This document shows, piece by piece, positions 7,002 through 15,027 of a stretch of 15,508 bases of DNA. Made by a program: the position numbers and the translations under genes. The notes under the pieces are model-generated. The model was not told the DNA's origin. It did not search any database and worked only from the letters and a program-made list of their open reading frames with translations. Every line of letters begins with the position of its first letter. Positions within the stretch are counted from its first letter, which is position 1. Source of the stretch: Alphaproteobacteria bacterium (GTDB lineage Bacteria > Pseudomonadota > Alphaproteobacteria > JAAXGF01). Where the stretch lies: the NCBI GenBank assembly GCA_012267605.1, contig JAAXGF010000300.1, forward strand, positions 1 through 15,508, in the 5' to 3' direction.

Positions 7002-7889
7002 ATGCGGCCTATGCTGGCATACGACATGCCCCTTTGGCGCCCACCGTCAGAGGGGCGCAATCTAATAATTCAAGCCACAATCGGTTGCAGTTTTAATCGG
7101 TGCACTTTTTGTTCGATGTACCGGTCGAAGTCATTCCGGGCCCGACAGTTAGACGATGTATTCGCAGACATTGAAGAGGCTGCGCGATACTACCCCGACA
7201 CTCATCGGGTTTTTCTGGCTGACGGCGATGCCCTTGTGTTGCCCACAGCGCAATTGCACCGCATACTGAACGCCCTAGCGGTACATTTTCCAAATCTTGC
7301 CCGGGTATCTTGCTACGCGCTGCCGGCAAATCTCTTGCGAAAGTCGACCGAGGAACTCGCGTCACTTAAGTCTGCGAAGTTGTCCCTCATTTATTACGGA
7401 ATTGAATCGGGATCGGCGGACATATTGCGGCGAATTTCGAAGGGTGCCAGCCCCAGCATGATGATCGAAGGTTTAGAGAAAGCCAAGGAAGCGGGCCTGA
7501 AGGTTTCCACGACCGTCATTCTAGGGCTTGCGGGTCGTAACCGTTGGCAACAGCATATAGACGAAACCTCCGAACTGATAAATCGCGCGGCACCGACGTA
7601 CCTGTCGACATTACAGCTAGGGCTTGACGATACTGTCAGAGAGCTGTTCCTCAAGCGTTTTGGAGAGCACTTCGAAGCCCAGGACGACGACGGCATGTTG
7701 GCCGAACAAGAAAGCCTGGTTGGCGCTTTAGACCCGCCGTCTCCAATTATTTTTCGTTCCAACCATGCCTCAAATTCCCTCCCGCTCGCCGGCACCTTGC
7801 CGCGCGACCGTGACAAGCTTTTGGCAGAGCTTGCCGCAGCGCGTGCCGGCGCCGTACCATTACGGCCTGCGCATCTGCGGGGATACTAA
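7002..7889 (+). CDS. Radical SAM enzyme with a Cys-x4-Cys-x2-Cys cluster site
   Basis: From the ATG at 7002 the protein has 295 residues; a TTG at 6975 and an ATG at 7011 are also possible and none has a good ribosome binding site. The cluster motif Cys29-Ser-Phe-Asn-Arg-Cys34-Thr-Phe-Cys37-Ser-Met-Tyr should bind a 4Fe-4S cluster and S-adenosylmethionine. A Phe-Leu-Ala-Asp-Gly-Asp-Ala segment, Tyr-Tyr-Gly-Ile-Glu-Ser-Gly-Ser and Val-Ile-Leu-Gly-Leu-Ala-Gly follow, in the order of the radical SAM barrel (COG1032-like). No B12-binding domain precedes it, unlike many relatives. Its TAA at 7887-7889 interlocks with the repaired stop of the opposite 4Fe-4S gene. The substrate is unknown. Confidence 0.85.
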   Translation: MRPMLAYDMPLWRPPSEGRNLIIQATIGCSFNRCTFCSMYRSKSFRARQLDDVFADIEEAARYYPDTHRVFLADGDALVLPTAQLHRILNALAVHFPNLARVSCYALPANLLRKSTEELASLKSAKLSLIYYGIESGSADILRRISKGASPSMMIEGLEKAKEAGLKVSTTVILGLAGRNRWQQHIDETSELINRAAPTYLSTLQLGLDDTVRELFLKRFGEHFEAQDDDGMLAEQESLVGALDPPSPIIFRSNHASNSLPLAGTLPRDRDKLLAELAAARAGAVPLRPAHLRGY

Positions 7890-8574
7890 CGGGGCGGACT
7901 GGGCGGAATCGCGGCTCGAAGAAATGCAGCCATGTGAAATCGCGCTTGGTCGGGGGCGTAAAGAAATTTCTGCCCCACTTGGCAGGCGCGACGAGGCATC
8001 CGCGTTCACGACAATCGAATCCGGCAGCGGATGAAACGTGATCGACACATTTTTTTGTATCATATTTCCCCTTATTTAGAGCACCGACCGGACACGCAGA
8101 TAAGCAAGGTCGTGCTTCGCAACTGTCACACGGATTTGACGAACTGACTGGTTCGGGAAGCACCAACCGTTCAGCCAAGATTATGGCGCCACGATACGCG
8201 TGCCAAAGCCCAAAATCTGAATGGATGAGCGGGCCCATAAACGACGAATGGACTGTATCAGCACGCTGTGCCCAACGTTGAAACGGATGGTACGGCGGTC
8301 CCTCAAACGGGTAAACCGCCCGACCTCCAACAAACTGTGCCAAAGGCGTGAGCAAATTTCGCGTCCAAGTGTCCAATGGATTGGCACAAGATAATTTTCC
8401 ACCGCGTCTAAAAGCCTTCCACATACTCGGACCAACGTTCCCGACAAGCACAACCGACCTGGTGTTTTGACCGGCGGCAATATCTGGAACTCGATCCTCA
8501 GGTAAAGGATGGAAGGCTCCACGACTCACAAAACCAATGGCACCCAGGGCATTTTCAATTTCGTGAAGTTTCAA
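7886..8574 (-). pseudogene. 4Fe-4S dicluster ferredoxin-like protein (QueG-like cluster domain), frameshifted near its end
   Basis: The gene starts with TTG at 8574, overlapping the DUF599 stop as TTGA. The first 135 residues form a nitroreductase-adjacent, QueG-like N-domain. The cluster domain has Cys149-x2-Cys152-x4-Cys157-x3-Cys161-Pro for one cluster and Cys176, Cys188 and Cys193 for the second. After Cys193 the frame goes wrong. One frame over, from 7993, the text reads Arg-Arg-Ala-Cys-Gln-Val-Gly, then Tyr-Ala-Pro-Asp-Gln-Ala and Phe-His-Met-Ala-Ala-Phe-Leu, the normal ending of the family, and stops with TAG at 7888-7886. A base is missing in 7991-7996. Repaired, the protein has about 229 residues. 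Unrepaired, it loses the eighth cluster cysteine and runs antisense into the radical SAM gene to 7747. Its partner enzyme is unknown. Confidence 0.75.
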
Positions 8575-9311
8575 CGCGGTTTACCGCTGCAGGGCAATCC
8601 ATTTGTACTCTCTCCAAAACTCTCGGCAATAACTTCAACCGCACGGAGGATGCGTGATCGGAATTCACGGCGATAAAGAACACCCACCACCCAGGTTGTT
8701 GCCACCATAAACAGCCAGGGATGAATGAACCAAGTCAGCGCGGCGAGTCCGAAGTAATAGGCGCGCATTCCTCGGTTAAAATGACTTGCAGCCAAATTTC
8801 CGATCCTAGCGGCCATTTTCGCATACGTGTCTTTCGCTTCCGCCGAGCTACTTATTTCCGGCGCTGCACCGATCATGATGGACCAGTGATTGTATTGCAT
8901 CAACGACCACGCGAACTTGAAGAACGCATAAATAAATATTGTCATAAGCAGGAGCACCTTAATTTCCCACAATTGACGCGATGTCGACTCGGCGAAGGGC
9001 ATGGATTCAATCACTGCGGCACCGACATCGGCGGCGCCGAGAATGGCGATCAGCCCCGCTAAGATGAATATCGAAGTAGATGCAAAAAAAGTAGCGCTGC
9101 GCAGCAGATTGCCGACGATGTTCGCATCAACCATGCGCATATCGCGATCTAGCAACTTTTGCATCCACTGCGTTCGATACGCGTTCATAGCACGCATGAG
9201 ATTGTTAAATCTCCGTGCGCGATAATCGGAAATGATCGTGTAACCCACCCAACATCCCAAGAACCATACTAGGGCAACAGAGTCCACTAGTGTCATTTCG
9301 GGAAGATTCAT
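8571..9311 (-). CDS. DUF599 family inner-membrane protein
   Basis: The ATG at 9311 gives 246 residues and places the start 22 bases after the polA stop; longer starts would lie inside polA. Four hydrophobic segments are visible at about residues 9-28, 74-92, 117-137 and 185-212. Between them are features of the DUF599 family as I know it: an Asp-Tyr-Arg-Ala-Arg-Arg-Phe-Asn segment after the first helix, a Met-Arg-Met-Val-Asp-Ala-Asn-Ile motif, and Phe-Asn-Arg-Gly-Met-Arg-Ala-Tyr-Tyr-Phe before the last. No function is known for the family. It follows polA on the same strand and its TGA overlaps the TTG of the 4Fe-4S gene, so the two are probably co-transcribed with polA. Confidence 0.8.
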   Translation of the reverse strand: MNLPEMTLVDSVALVWFLGCWVGYTIISDYRARRFNNLMRAMNAYRTQWMQKLLDRDMRMVDANIVGNLLRSATFFASTSIFILAGLIAILGAADVGAAVIESMPFAESTSRQLWEIKVLLLMTIFIYAFFKFAWSLMQYNHWSIMIGAAPEISSSAEAKDTYAKMAARIGNLAASHFNRGMRAYYFGLAALTWFIHPWLFMVATTWVVGVLYRREFRSRILRAVEVIAESFGESTNGLPCSGKPR

Positions 9312-9333
9312 TGTGATCCCACTGGGGCACGCA

Positions 9334-12078
9334 TCAATGTGCCTCAGCCCAGTTGTCGCCAATACCGGTGTCGACAATAAGGGGCACCGCCAAGTGAGCA
9401 GCGTTTTCCATAATCCGCTTTACCTCCGCCGCCGTCGCTTCGATCTCGCCTTCGGGCACCTCGAACAGTAGCTCATCATGAACCTGCAATAGCATCCGCG
9501 CCGAAAGTCCAACGCGGTCGAAGGCCGAAGGGATTCTGATCATTGCCCGCTTTATGATGTCCGCCGCGGAACCCTGCAGCGGTGCATTGATTGCGGCACG
9601 TTCGAAAAAGGAACGCCGATTTGGATTCTTCTCATTGATGCCGGGCATGTAACAGCGCCGACCGAAAAGGGTGCATACAAATCCATGCTTGCGGCAGAAC
9701 CTCTTGGATTCTTCCATGTAGTCACGAATTCCAGGATAGCGTTCAAAATAGGCATCGATGTAGTGGGCCGCTTCCTTCTGGGGAATGCCGAGCTGGCGTG
9801 CCAATCCGAAGGCGCTTATTCCGTAAATAATGCCGAAATTAATTGCTTTCGCCTTCCGACGAATATCGGGGGCCATACCTTCAACGGGAATCCCGAATAC
9901 CTCGCTTGCGGTCAACGCATGGACGTCCTCGCCGGCGTCGAAAGCCTTTGCCAGTGGCACGATTTTCGCAATGTGCGCGAGCAAGCGCAGTTCAATCTGT
10001 GAATAGTCCGCAGACAACAATTTGCACCCGGATTTGGCCACGAATGCACGACGAATTTTGCGTCCTTCGTCCGTACGGACCGGAATGTTTTGCAAGTTTG
10101 GATCAGTTGAACTCAACCGCCCAGTCGAGGCCACCGCCATGGCATAGGACGTATGCACGCGCCCCGTATCCGGATTAATTTGTTCGATCAAGGCGTCTGT
10201 GTATGTACTCTTCAGTTTAGAGAGTTGGCGCCAATCGAGTACCTTTGCCGGCAACGGATGCCCTTGAAGGGCGAGGCCTTCCAATACGTCAGCACCCGTA
10301 CCATAGGCGCCTGTCTTGCCCTTCTTGCCACCCTCCAGTCCCATCTCATCGAACAACACCTCGCCAAGCTGTTTCGGTGAGCCAATGGTAAAAGTGCGAC
10401 CCGCGAGCGCGAAAATTTCTTCTTCCAATGTAGCCAGACGCTCAGCGAAATCTCTTGACAGCCGTGCCAGTTCTGCACGATCGACGAGAACGCCCGACCT
10501 TTCCATTTTAACAAGTACCGGGATTAATGCTCGCTCCAACGATTCGTAAACGGTGACCAGCCGCTCGGTCAATAGCCGGGGTTTGAGAATTCGATAGAGA
10601 CGCCCGGTAATGTCAGCGTCCTCAGCAGCGTAATTGCAAGCCTCCTTGAGTGGCACGCGGTCGAAGGTAACCTGCGCTTTGCCCGTTCCCGCTACCTGTT
10701 TGAAACTGATCGGATCAATTCCAAGATGTAGCCGGGAAAGTTCGTCCATGCCGTGCCCATGGGCACCCCCCGCAACCACATAGGACATCAACATGGTATC
10801 GTCGATGGGATTGACGGAAATGCCGTAACTCTCCAACACCTGACGGTCGTATTTGATGTTGTGACCAACCTTTATTACAGAGTCGTTCTCAAATAGCGGT
10901 TTTAACAACGCCAAAGCTTCCGAAAAATCGATTTGGCGCGGCGTGTTGCCGTCGAAGTCGAGCTGACCGCCACCATGCGCCGTATGGGCGAGCGGAATAT
11001 AACAGGCACGCCCTTTTTCCAAGGAAAGGGAAATCCCAACCAAGCGCGCTTTGACCGCGTCGAGCGAAGTGGTTTCCGTATCCACCGCAACGATTCCGAG
11101 GCTTTCCACTTTGGCGATCCAAGCCTTGAGGGAGACTGTATCCTGAACCAATTCGTAGATGACTTCTGAATGCGCAGATTCGCCCTCGCTCGTACCCGGC
11201 AAGCGACTTTCCATCTTGGCGATCACCGAACGAAAGCCCTGCTCGCGCAAAAACTCGAGCAACACGTCCCGGTCAGGCAAACGCCGCACAAGTTCCGCGA
11301 GCCCCACAGTGATAGGAACGTCGTCCCGCAACTGAACTAGCCGGCGTGACAGACGGGCGCTCTCAGAATTCTCGATGAGCGTTTGGCGTCGCTTTGGCTG
11401 CTTGATCTCTTCGCAATGCGCCAGCAAGTTTTCCAAATCACCATATCGGCCGAGCAGCTCAGCCGCAGTCTTCGGGCCAATTCCCGGCACCCCGGGAACA
11501 TTGTCGCTGGAATCTCCCGCCAAAGCCAAAAGATCACCCAAACGCGAGGGTTCAACTCCGAATTTTTCACGCACAGCGTCGGCGCGAAAAGTACGGCCCT
11601 TTAAGCCATCGTAAAGTGAAACTCGATCCTCAATCAGCTGCATAAGATCTTTGTCGGAGGAGACGATCGTAACCTCTGCACCAGCTTCCAACGCAAGCCG
11701 CGTGTATGTCGCTATGATATCGTCAGCTTCGAAACCCTCGTGCTGAATGCAGGGAAGTGAAAACGCCTCAGTCGCTTGGCGAATGATCGAAAACTGTGGA
11801 ATCAGTTCTGGCGGCGGCTCTGGACGATTAGCTTTGTAAGCAGGATAAAGTTCGTTACGAAAACTCATCCGACCAGCATCAAATATAACGGCAAGTCGGT
11901 CGGCCTCCGTCTCCTCCACTAACTTACTCACCATGTTCACAAAACCGAGAACTGCGTTGACCGGCGTTCCATCCGGACGTGTCAGTGGCGGTAATGCATG
12001 GAAGGCACGAAATATGAAGCCCGATCCGTCAATCAAATAGACGTGCTTCGGTGTGTCACTCGCTGTGCCCTGGTCCAT
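9334..12078 (-). CDS. polA: DNA polymerase I
   Basis: This 914-residue protein has the three activities of bacterial Pol I, used in Okazaki fragment processing and repair synthesis. Residues about 10-290 are the 5'-3' exonuclease, with Leu-Ile-Asp-Gly-Ser-Gly, Gly-Phe-Glu-Ala-Asp-Asp, Ser-Ser-Asp-Lys-Asp and the helix-hairpin-helix Gly-Val-Pro-Gly-Ile-Gly-Pro-Lys. Residues about 305-500 are the 3'-5' exonuclease with Asp333-Thr-Glu335 and Tyr-Ala-Ala-Glu-Asp-Ala-Asp (483-489), so proofreading looks intact. Residues about 520-914 are the polymerase: motif A Asp691-Tyr-Ser-Gln-Ile-Glu, motif B Arg-Arg-Lys-Ala-Lys-Ala-Ile-Asn-Phe-Gly (740-749) and motif C Gln-Val-His-Asp868-Glu869. The length is normal. 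A zinc-finger gene precedes it and a DUF599 gene follows on the same strand. Confidence 0.97.
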   Translation of the reverse strand: MDQGTASDTPKHVYLIDGSGFIFRAFHALPPLTRPDGTPVNAVLGFVNMVSKLVEETEADRLAVIFDAGRMSFRNELYPAYKANRPEPPPELIPQFSIIRQATEAFSLPCIQHEGFEADDIIATYTRLALEAGAEVTIVSSDKDLMQLIEDRVSLYDGLKGRTFRADAVREKFGVEPSRLGDLLALAGDSSDNVPGVPGIGPKTAAELLGRYGDLENLLAHCEEIKQPKRRQTLIENSESARLSRRLVQLRDDVPITVGLAELVRRLPDRDVLLEFLREQGFRSVIAKMESRLPGTSEGESAHSEVIYELVQDTVSLKAWIAKVESLGIVAVDTETTSLDAVKARLVGISLSLEKGRACYIPLAHTAHGGGQLDFDGNTPRQIDFSEALALLKPLFENDSVIKVGHNIKYDRQVLESYGISVNPIDDTMLMSYVVAGGAHGHGMDELSRLHLGIDPISFKQVAGTGKAQVTFDRVPLKEACNYAAEDADITGRLYRILKPRLLTERLVTVYESLERALIPVLVKMERSGVLVDRAELARLSRDFAERLATLEEEIFALAGRTFTIGSPKQLGEVLFDEMGLEGGKKGKTGAYGTGADVLEGLALQGHPLPAKVLDWRQLSKLKSTYTDALIEQINPDTGRVHTSYAMAVASTGRLSSTDPNLQNIPVRTDEGRKIRRAFVAKSGCKLLSADYSQIELRLLAHIAKIVPLAKAFDAGEDVHALTASEVFGIPVEGMAPDIRRKAKAINFGIIYGISAFGLARQLGIPQKEAAHYIDAYFERYPGIRDYMEESKRFCRKHGFVCTLFGRRCYMPGINEKNPNRRSFFERAAINAPLQGSAADIIKRAMIRIPSAFDRVGLSARMLLQVHDELLFEVPEGEIEATAAEVKRIMENAAHLAVPLIVDTGIGDNWAEAH

Positions 12079-12262
12079 CCTACATACACACCTTGTCGCT
12101 CAATTATTCTTGATGGCAACCGCTATCGCCGCGCCATGAACCACGAGCGTCCCGGAAAGATGATCTGAACCGATCCCAGCGCCTAAGTGTCAGATATTGA
12201 GGTCGGTTTCCTCGGTCGCTAGCAAAACGCGCCCAAAATAACACTCGAGATCAGTGACGTGT
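12079..12262 (-). other. Intergenic gap between the zinc-finger gene and polA
   Basis: These 184 bases hold no convincing gene on either strand. They probably carry the polA leader, but no promoter, terminator or RNA structure is clear enough to name. Confidence 0.4.
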
Positions 12263-12478
12263 TCAACGAGGATCGGCCGCCTGGGTCTTGACGACGAAAC
12301 GGCGTCCACAATATGGACAGTCCGTTGCGCCGTTCGCCTCAAGGTTCAGATAAACTCGGGGATGCCCCAGTGGTCCATCTCCTCCATCGCATCCGACCAC
12401 GTTCTCTTCGACAAATATCGTTTCTGGTGGTTCCAATCGGACCTCCCGAGGAATGTCCAAACGAAAGCCGTTGACCAT
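12263..12478 (-). CDS. CHCC zinc-finger protein (NDUFS6-like)
   Basis: This 71-residue protein has the zf-CHCC pattern (PF10276): Cys30-Asp-Gly-Gly, Leu-Gly-His39-Pro-Arg-Val-Tyr-Leu, then Cys54-Pro-Tyr-Cys57-Gly-Arg-Arg-Phe. These residues should bind one zinc. The family includes the mitochondrial complex I accessory subunit NDUFS6 and short alphaproteobacterial proteins. The frame is open further upstream to 12628, but the ATG at 12478 gives the usual family length; a GGAG lies only 3 bases before it, so the start is fairly but not fully sure. It lies antisense to a long 5' extension that would otherwise be assigned to the ABC ATPase. It may be transcribed with polA, which starts 184 bases downstream. 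Confidence 0.8.
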   Translation of the reverse strand: MVNGFRLDIPREVRLEPPETIFVEENVVGCDGGDGPLGHPRVYLNLEANGATDCPYCGRRFVVKTQAADPR

Positions 12479-12541
12479 CGGCTCCGGCAAATGATACCCA
12501 TGGCCGCAACTGATATTCAACCGTCGCATTGCATGGGCCTC

Positions 12542-13534
12542 ATGGCGCACGACTTTGCCAACGAAGACGTCCGTGCAAACTCTCGTGCAGTAGTTCCGGA
12601 TTACGCGATCACGGTCCGCAGCCTTCACAAGGTATACGGCAGAGGTGAAAAGGCTAAGACCGCGCTTACAAGCATCGATCTTGATATCCCTCGCGGTGCA
12701 TTTTTCGGACTTCTCGGTCCTAACGGCGCAGGCAAATCCACCCTAATCAATATTCTCGCCGGATTGGTTCTCAAGACTTCGGGCACGGCTCGGATATGGG
12801 GCTACGATATTGATACAAACGCTAGGGCCACGCGACAAGCCATTGGTGTCGTCCCCCAGGAACTCAATATAGATCCCTTCTTCACGCCGCGCGAAACCCT
12901 TGAACTTCAAGCCGGTCTCTACGGAGTCCCTAAGCGTTCCCGGCGAACTGATGAAATTCTCGAGGCCGTAGGACTCAGCGCACAGGCGGATTCCTATACA
13001 CGCACCCTTTCCGGTGGCATGAGACGCAGACTTCTTGTAGCCAAAGCATTGGTTCACGCCCCGCCGATCGTCGTTCTGGACGAACCTACTGCCGGTGTAG
13101 ACGTCGAATTACGGCAGCAATTTTGGACATATGTCGGCCGGCTCCACGCCGACGGAACTACCATTCTACTGACAACTCACTATCTGGAGGAAGCGGAACG
13201 ATTCTGCGACCGCATCGCCATCATCAATCACGGTAGCCTTGTCGCGTGCGAAGCTACCCCCGCCCTACTGACGCGCTTAGACAGCAAAATCTTGACGATA
13301 TCCTGTGCCCAGGACCTCACTACTTTACCACCGAGCCTAAGTACGTACGGTGCCCAACTCTTTCCTCCGAGCCGGCTCGCCATCCGTTACCGACCTAGCC
13401 AAACCACAGTCGGCGACGTTCTCACCGCTGTGCAGCGGGCCGGATTAACAATCGTAGACCTCACTACCGAGGACTCGGATCTCGAAGATATTTTCTTGGC
13501 GTTAACGAAAAGAAATACGGACGGCGCAACTTAG
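12542..13534 (+). CDS. ABC transporter ATP-binding protein (ABC-2 exporter type)
   Basis: The ATG at 12542 gives 330 residues, close to the family norm, with the ABC domain beginning about residue 24 (Val-Arg-Ser-Leu-His-Lys-Val-Tyr-Gly). Walker A is Gly-Pro-Asn-Gly-Ala-Gly-Lys-Ser-Thr (59-67), the Q-loop Gln is about 106, the signature is Leu-Ser-Gly-Gly-Met (156-160), Walker B is Ile-Val-Val-Leu-Asp-Glu-Pro (176-182) and the switch histidine is His213. All are intact. The C-terminal 90 residues resemble the DrrA/YadG-type extension of COG1131 ATPases. The frame is open back to 12254, but that part lies antisense to the zinc-finger gene and does not look like protein. No permease gene is adjacent, so its membrane partner and substrate are unknown. 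Confidence 0.85.
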   Translation: MAHDFANEDVRANSRAVVPDYAITVRSLHKVYGRGEKAKTALTSIDLDIPRGAFFGLLGPNGAGKSTLINILAGLVLKTSGTARIWGYDIDTNARATRQAIGVVPQELNIDPFFTPRETLELQAGLYGVPKRSRRTDEILEAVGLSAQADSYTRTLSGGMRRRLLVAKALVHAPPIVVLDEPTAGVDVELRQQFWTYVGRLHADGTTILLTTHYLEEAERFCDRIAIINHGSLVACEATPALLTRLDSKILTISCAQDLTTLPPSLSTYGAQLFPPSRLAIRYRPSQTTVGDVLTAVQRAGLTIVDLTTEDSDLEDIFLALTKRNTDGAT

Positions 13535-13543
13535 AGGTTGAGA

Positions 13544-14959
13544 CTAGAATAGCCTCCCTTGCCGTTCGGAATTTCCGTTCGACTTGGGACGGCGTCGCGA
13601 CATCGTGGTGCTGTCAGCGATGACCGGCCGCTCACCATCCTTGAAGGTGAGCATGAGCCCCATGCCGCCGCTTACCTGCGTTGCTGAGGTGACTGGGGCA
13701 CCATCGGTGCCTCGGGCGAGAACAAAACCACGATCGAGCACTTGCTGGTATCCACAAGATTCCAACAGCCGCCCCTGTGTCTCAAGACGTGCTACCCGAC
13801 CGGTGAAAATATTCTTGCCACCGTAACAAAGCCGTTCAACGAGCGTACTAAGCCGCGAGCGTAATTCGGCAATCCTTTCTTGTGGACGTGGCAGGCGCGA
13901 GGAAACTTGAGCAATGCGTGTTCGCCGTCGCTCTATCGTCACGACAAGAGCCGGTCTCAGCCGTTCGCCGAGCATGTCGAGCCGCTGAACGGCAGTCGCG
14001 ATATTACTCTGGGCGTGCTGTAATCCACGCGCCAAATGGCGCACCTCCTTGCGCTGTCCATCGAGATAACGGGACACCGCCGCGAACAAGCGCTGTCCCT
14101 GATCATTGACGTGAACCAAGAGATCAGCACGGACCGGAACCGCCATTTCAGCCGCCGCAGTGGGCGTCGGCGCGCGTCGATCGACCGCGAAATCGATTAG
14201 CGTAGTATCGGTTTCATGCCCCACCGCCGAGATGATTGGAATCGCCGACGCCACCACTGCCCGTACAACAGGAGTTTCGTTGAACGCCCAAAGATCTTCG
14301 AGGCTGCCGCCACCACGCGCAACAATCAAGAGTTGAGGACGCGGCACATCACCATCGACGTTCAGACTGTTGAAACCCTCGATCGCTGCAACAATTTCTG
14401 CCGTCGCGTGCACTCCTTGAACGCTCGCCGGCCAAATCAAAACTCGCCGAGGAAATCGATCTGCAATGCGATGCAAAATATCTCGAACAACCGCGCCGGT
14501 CGGCGAGGTTACGACACCGATGATCTCGGGCAGATACGGCGTTTTCTGTTTGCGTCCTTCGTCGAACAGTCCCTCTGCAGCAAGCTTTTTCCTGCGCTCC
14601 TCCAACAACGCCAATAGCGCACCCTTACCAGCAGGTTCAATTTGTTCGACGAGGATTTGGTAACGCGATTGCCTAGGAAACGTTGTCAATCGCCCGGTGC
14701 AAATGACTTCCAGCCCATCTTCGGGAGGCGCGCTCAGTTGGACCGCGATTCCTCGCCAACAGACGGACGATAAAACGGCGTTTTCATCCTTCAAATCAAA
14801 ATAGAGATGTCCGGAACGTGGCCGACGAAAATTTGAGATTTCGCCTCGGACGCGAACACGTCCGAAGGATTCCTCAACCGTCAACTTCACGGCCTGGGAA
14901 ATCTCACAAACCGTATATTCGCGCAGATTATGGGCCGCGTGCGGAGGAGCTTCGGTCAT
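13544..14959 (-). CDS. xseA: Exodeoxyribonuclease VII large subunit
   Basis: This 471-residue protein is the catalytic subunit of exonuclease VII, which degrades single-stranded DNA with the small subunit XseB. The N-terminal 110 residues form the OB fold (Thr-Val-Cys-Glu-Ile, Val-Arg-Val-Arg-Gly-Glu-Ile-Ser-Asn-Phe, Gly-His-Leu-Tyr-Phe-Asp-Leu). The catalytic domain has Thr-Ser-Pro-Thr-Gly-Ala-Val-Val-Arg-Asp (151-160), Ala-Arg-Gly-Gly-Gly-Ser (214-219) with Glu-Asp-Leu-Trp-Ala-Phe-Asn-Glu, and Gly-His-Glu-Thr-Asp-Thr-Thr-Leu-Ile-Asp-Phe (247-257). Long helices follow from about 285 to 400. The ATG at 14959 has AAGG about 9 bases upstream. It converges on the ABC gene with a 9-base gap and diverges from purD. 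xseB is not in the window. Confidence 0.97.
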   Translation of the reverse strand: MTEAPPHAAHNLREYTVCEISQAVKLTVEESFGRVRVRGEISNFRRPRSGHLYFDLKDENAVLSSVCWRGIAVQLSAPPEDGLEVICTGRLTTFPRQSRYQILVEQIEPAGKGALLALLEERRKKLAAEGLFDEGRKQKTPYLPEIIGVVTSPTGAVVRDILHRIADRFPRRVLIWPASVQGVHATAEIVAAIEGFNSLNVDGDVPRPQLLIVARGGGSLEDLWAFNETPVVRAVVASAIPIISAVGHETDTTLIDFAVDRRAPTPTAAAEMAVPVRADLLVHVNDQGQRLFAAVSRYLDGQRKEVRHLARGLQHAQSNIATAVQRLDMLGERLRPALVVTIERRRTRIAQVSSRLPRPQERIAELRSRLSTLVERLCYGGKNIFTGRVARLETQGRLLESCGYQQVLDRGFVLARGTDGAPVTSATQVSGGMGLMLTFKDGERPVIADSTTMSRRRPKSNGNSERQGRLF

Positions 14960-15007
14960 GTTGGGATCCCTTCCACCCTATGTTACAAGGGTCGCCGTGC
15001 GAAACAA

Positions 15008-15015
15008 AGAGAAGG
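15008..15015 (+). promoter_or_regulatory. Ribosome binding site of purD
   Basis: AGAGAAGG lies 12 bases before the ATG at 15028, a slightly long spacing. It sits in the 68-base divergent gap between xseA and purD, which must hold both promoters; no clear -10 or -35 can be named. Confidence 0.45.
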
Positions 15016-15027
15016 CACGCTGGATAA

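Noticed and set aside
7747..7885. Antisense continuation of the 4Fe-4S gene inside the radical SAM gene
   Set aside because: It appears only because of the frameshift; the repaired gene ends at 7886.
9334..12078. Several open frames of 60-110 codons on both strands across polA
   Set aside because: They are shadows of a strongly conserved gene and show no motifs of their own.
12254..12541. N-terminal extension of the ABC ATPase
   Set aside because: It lacks family features, lies antisense to the CHCC zinc-finger gene, and the ATPase is of normal length from 12542.
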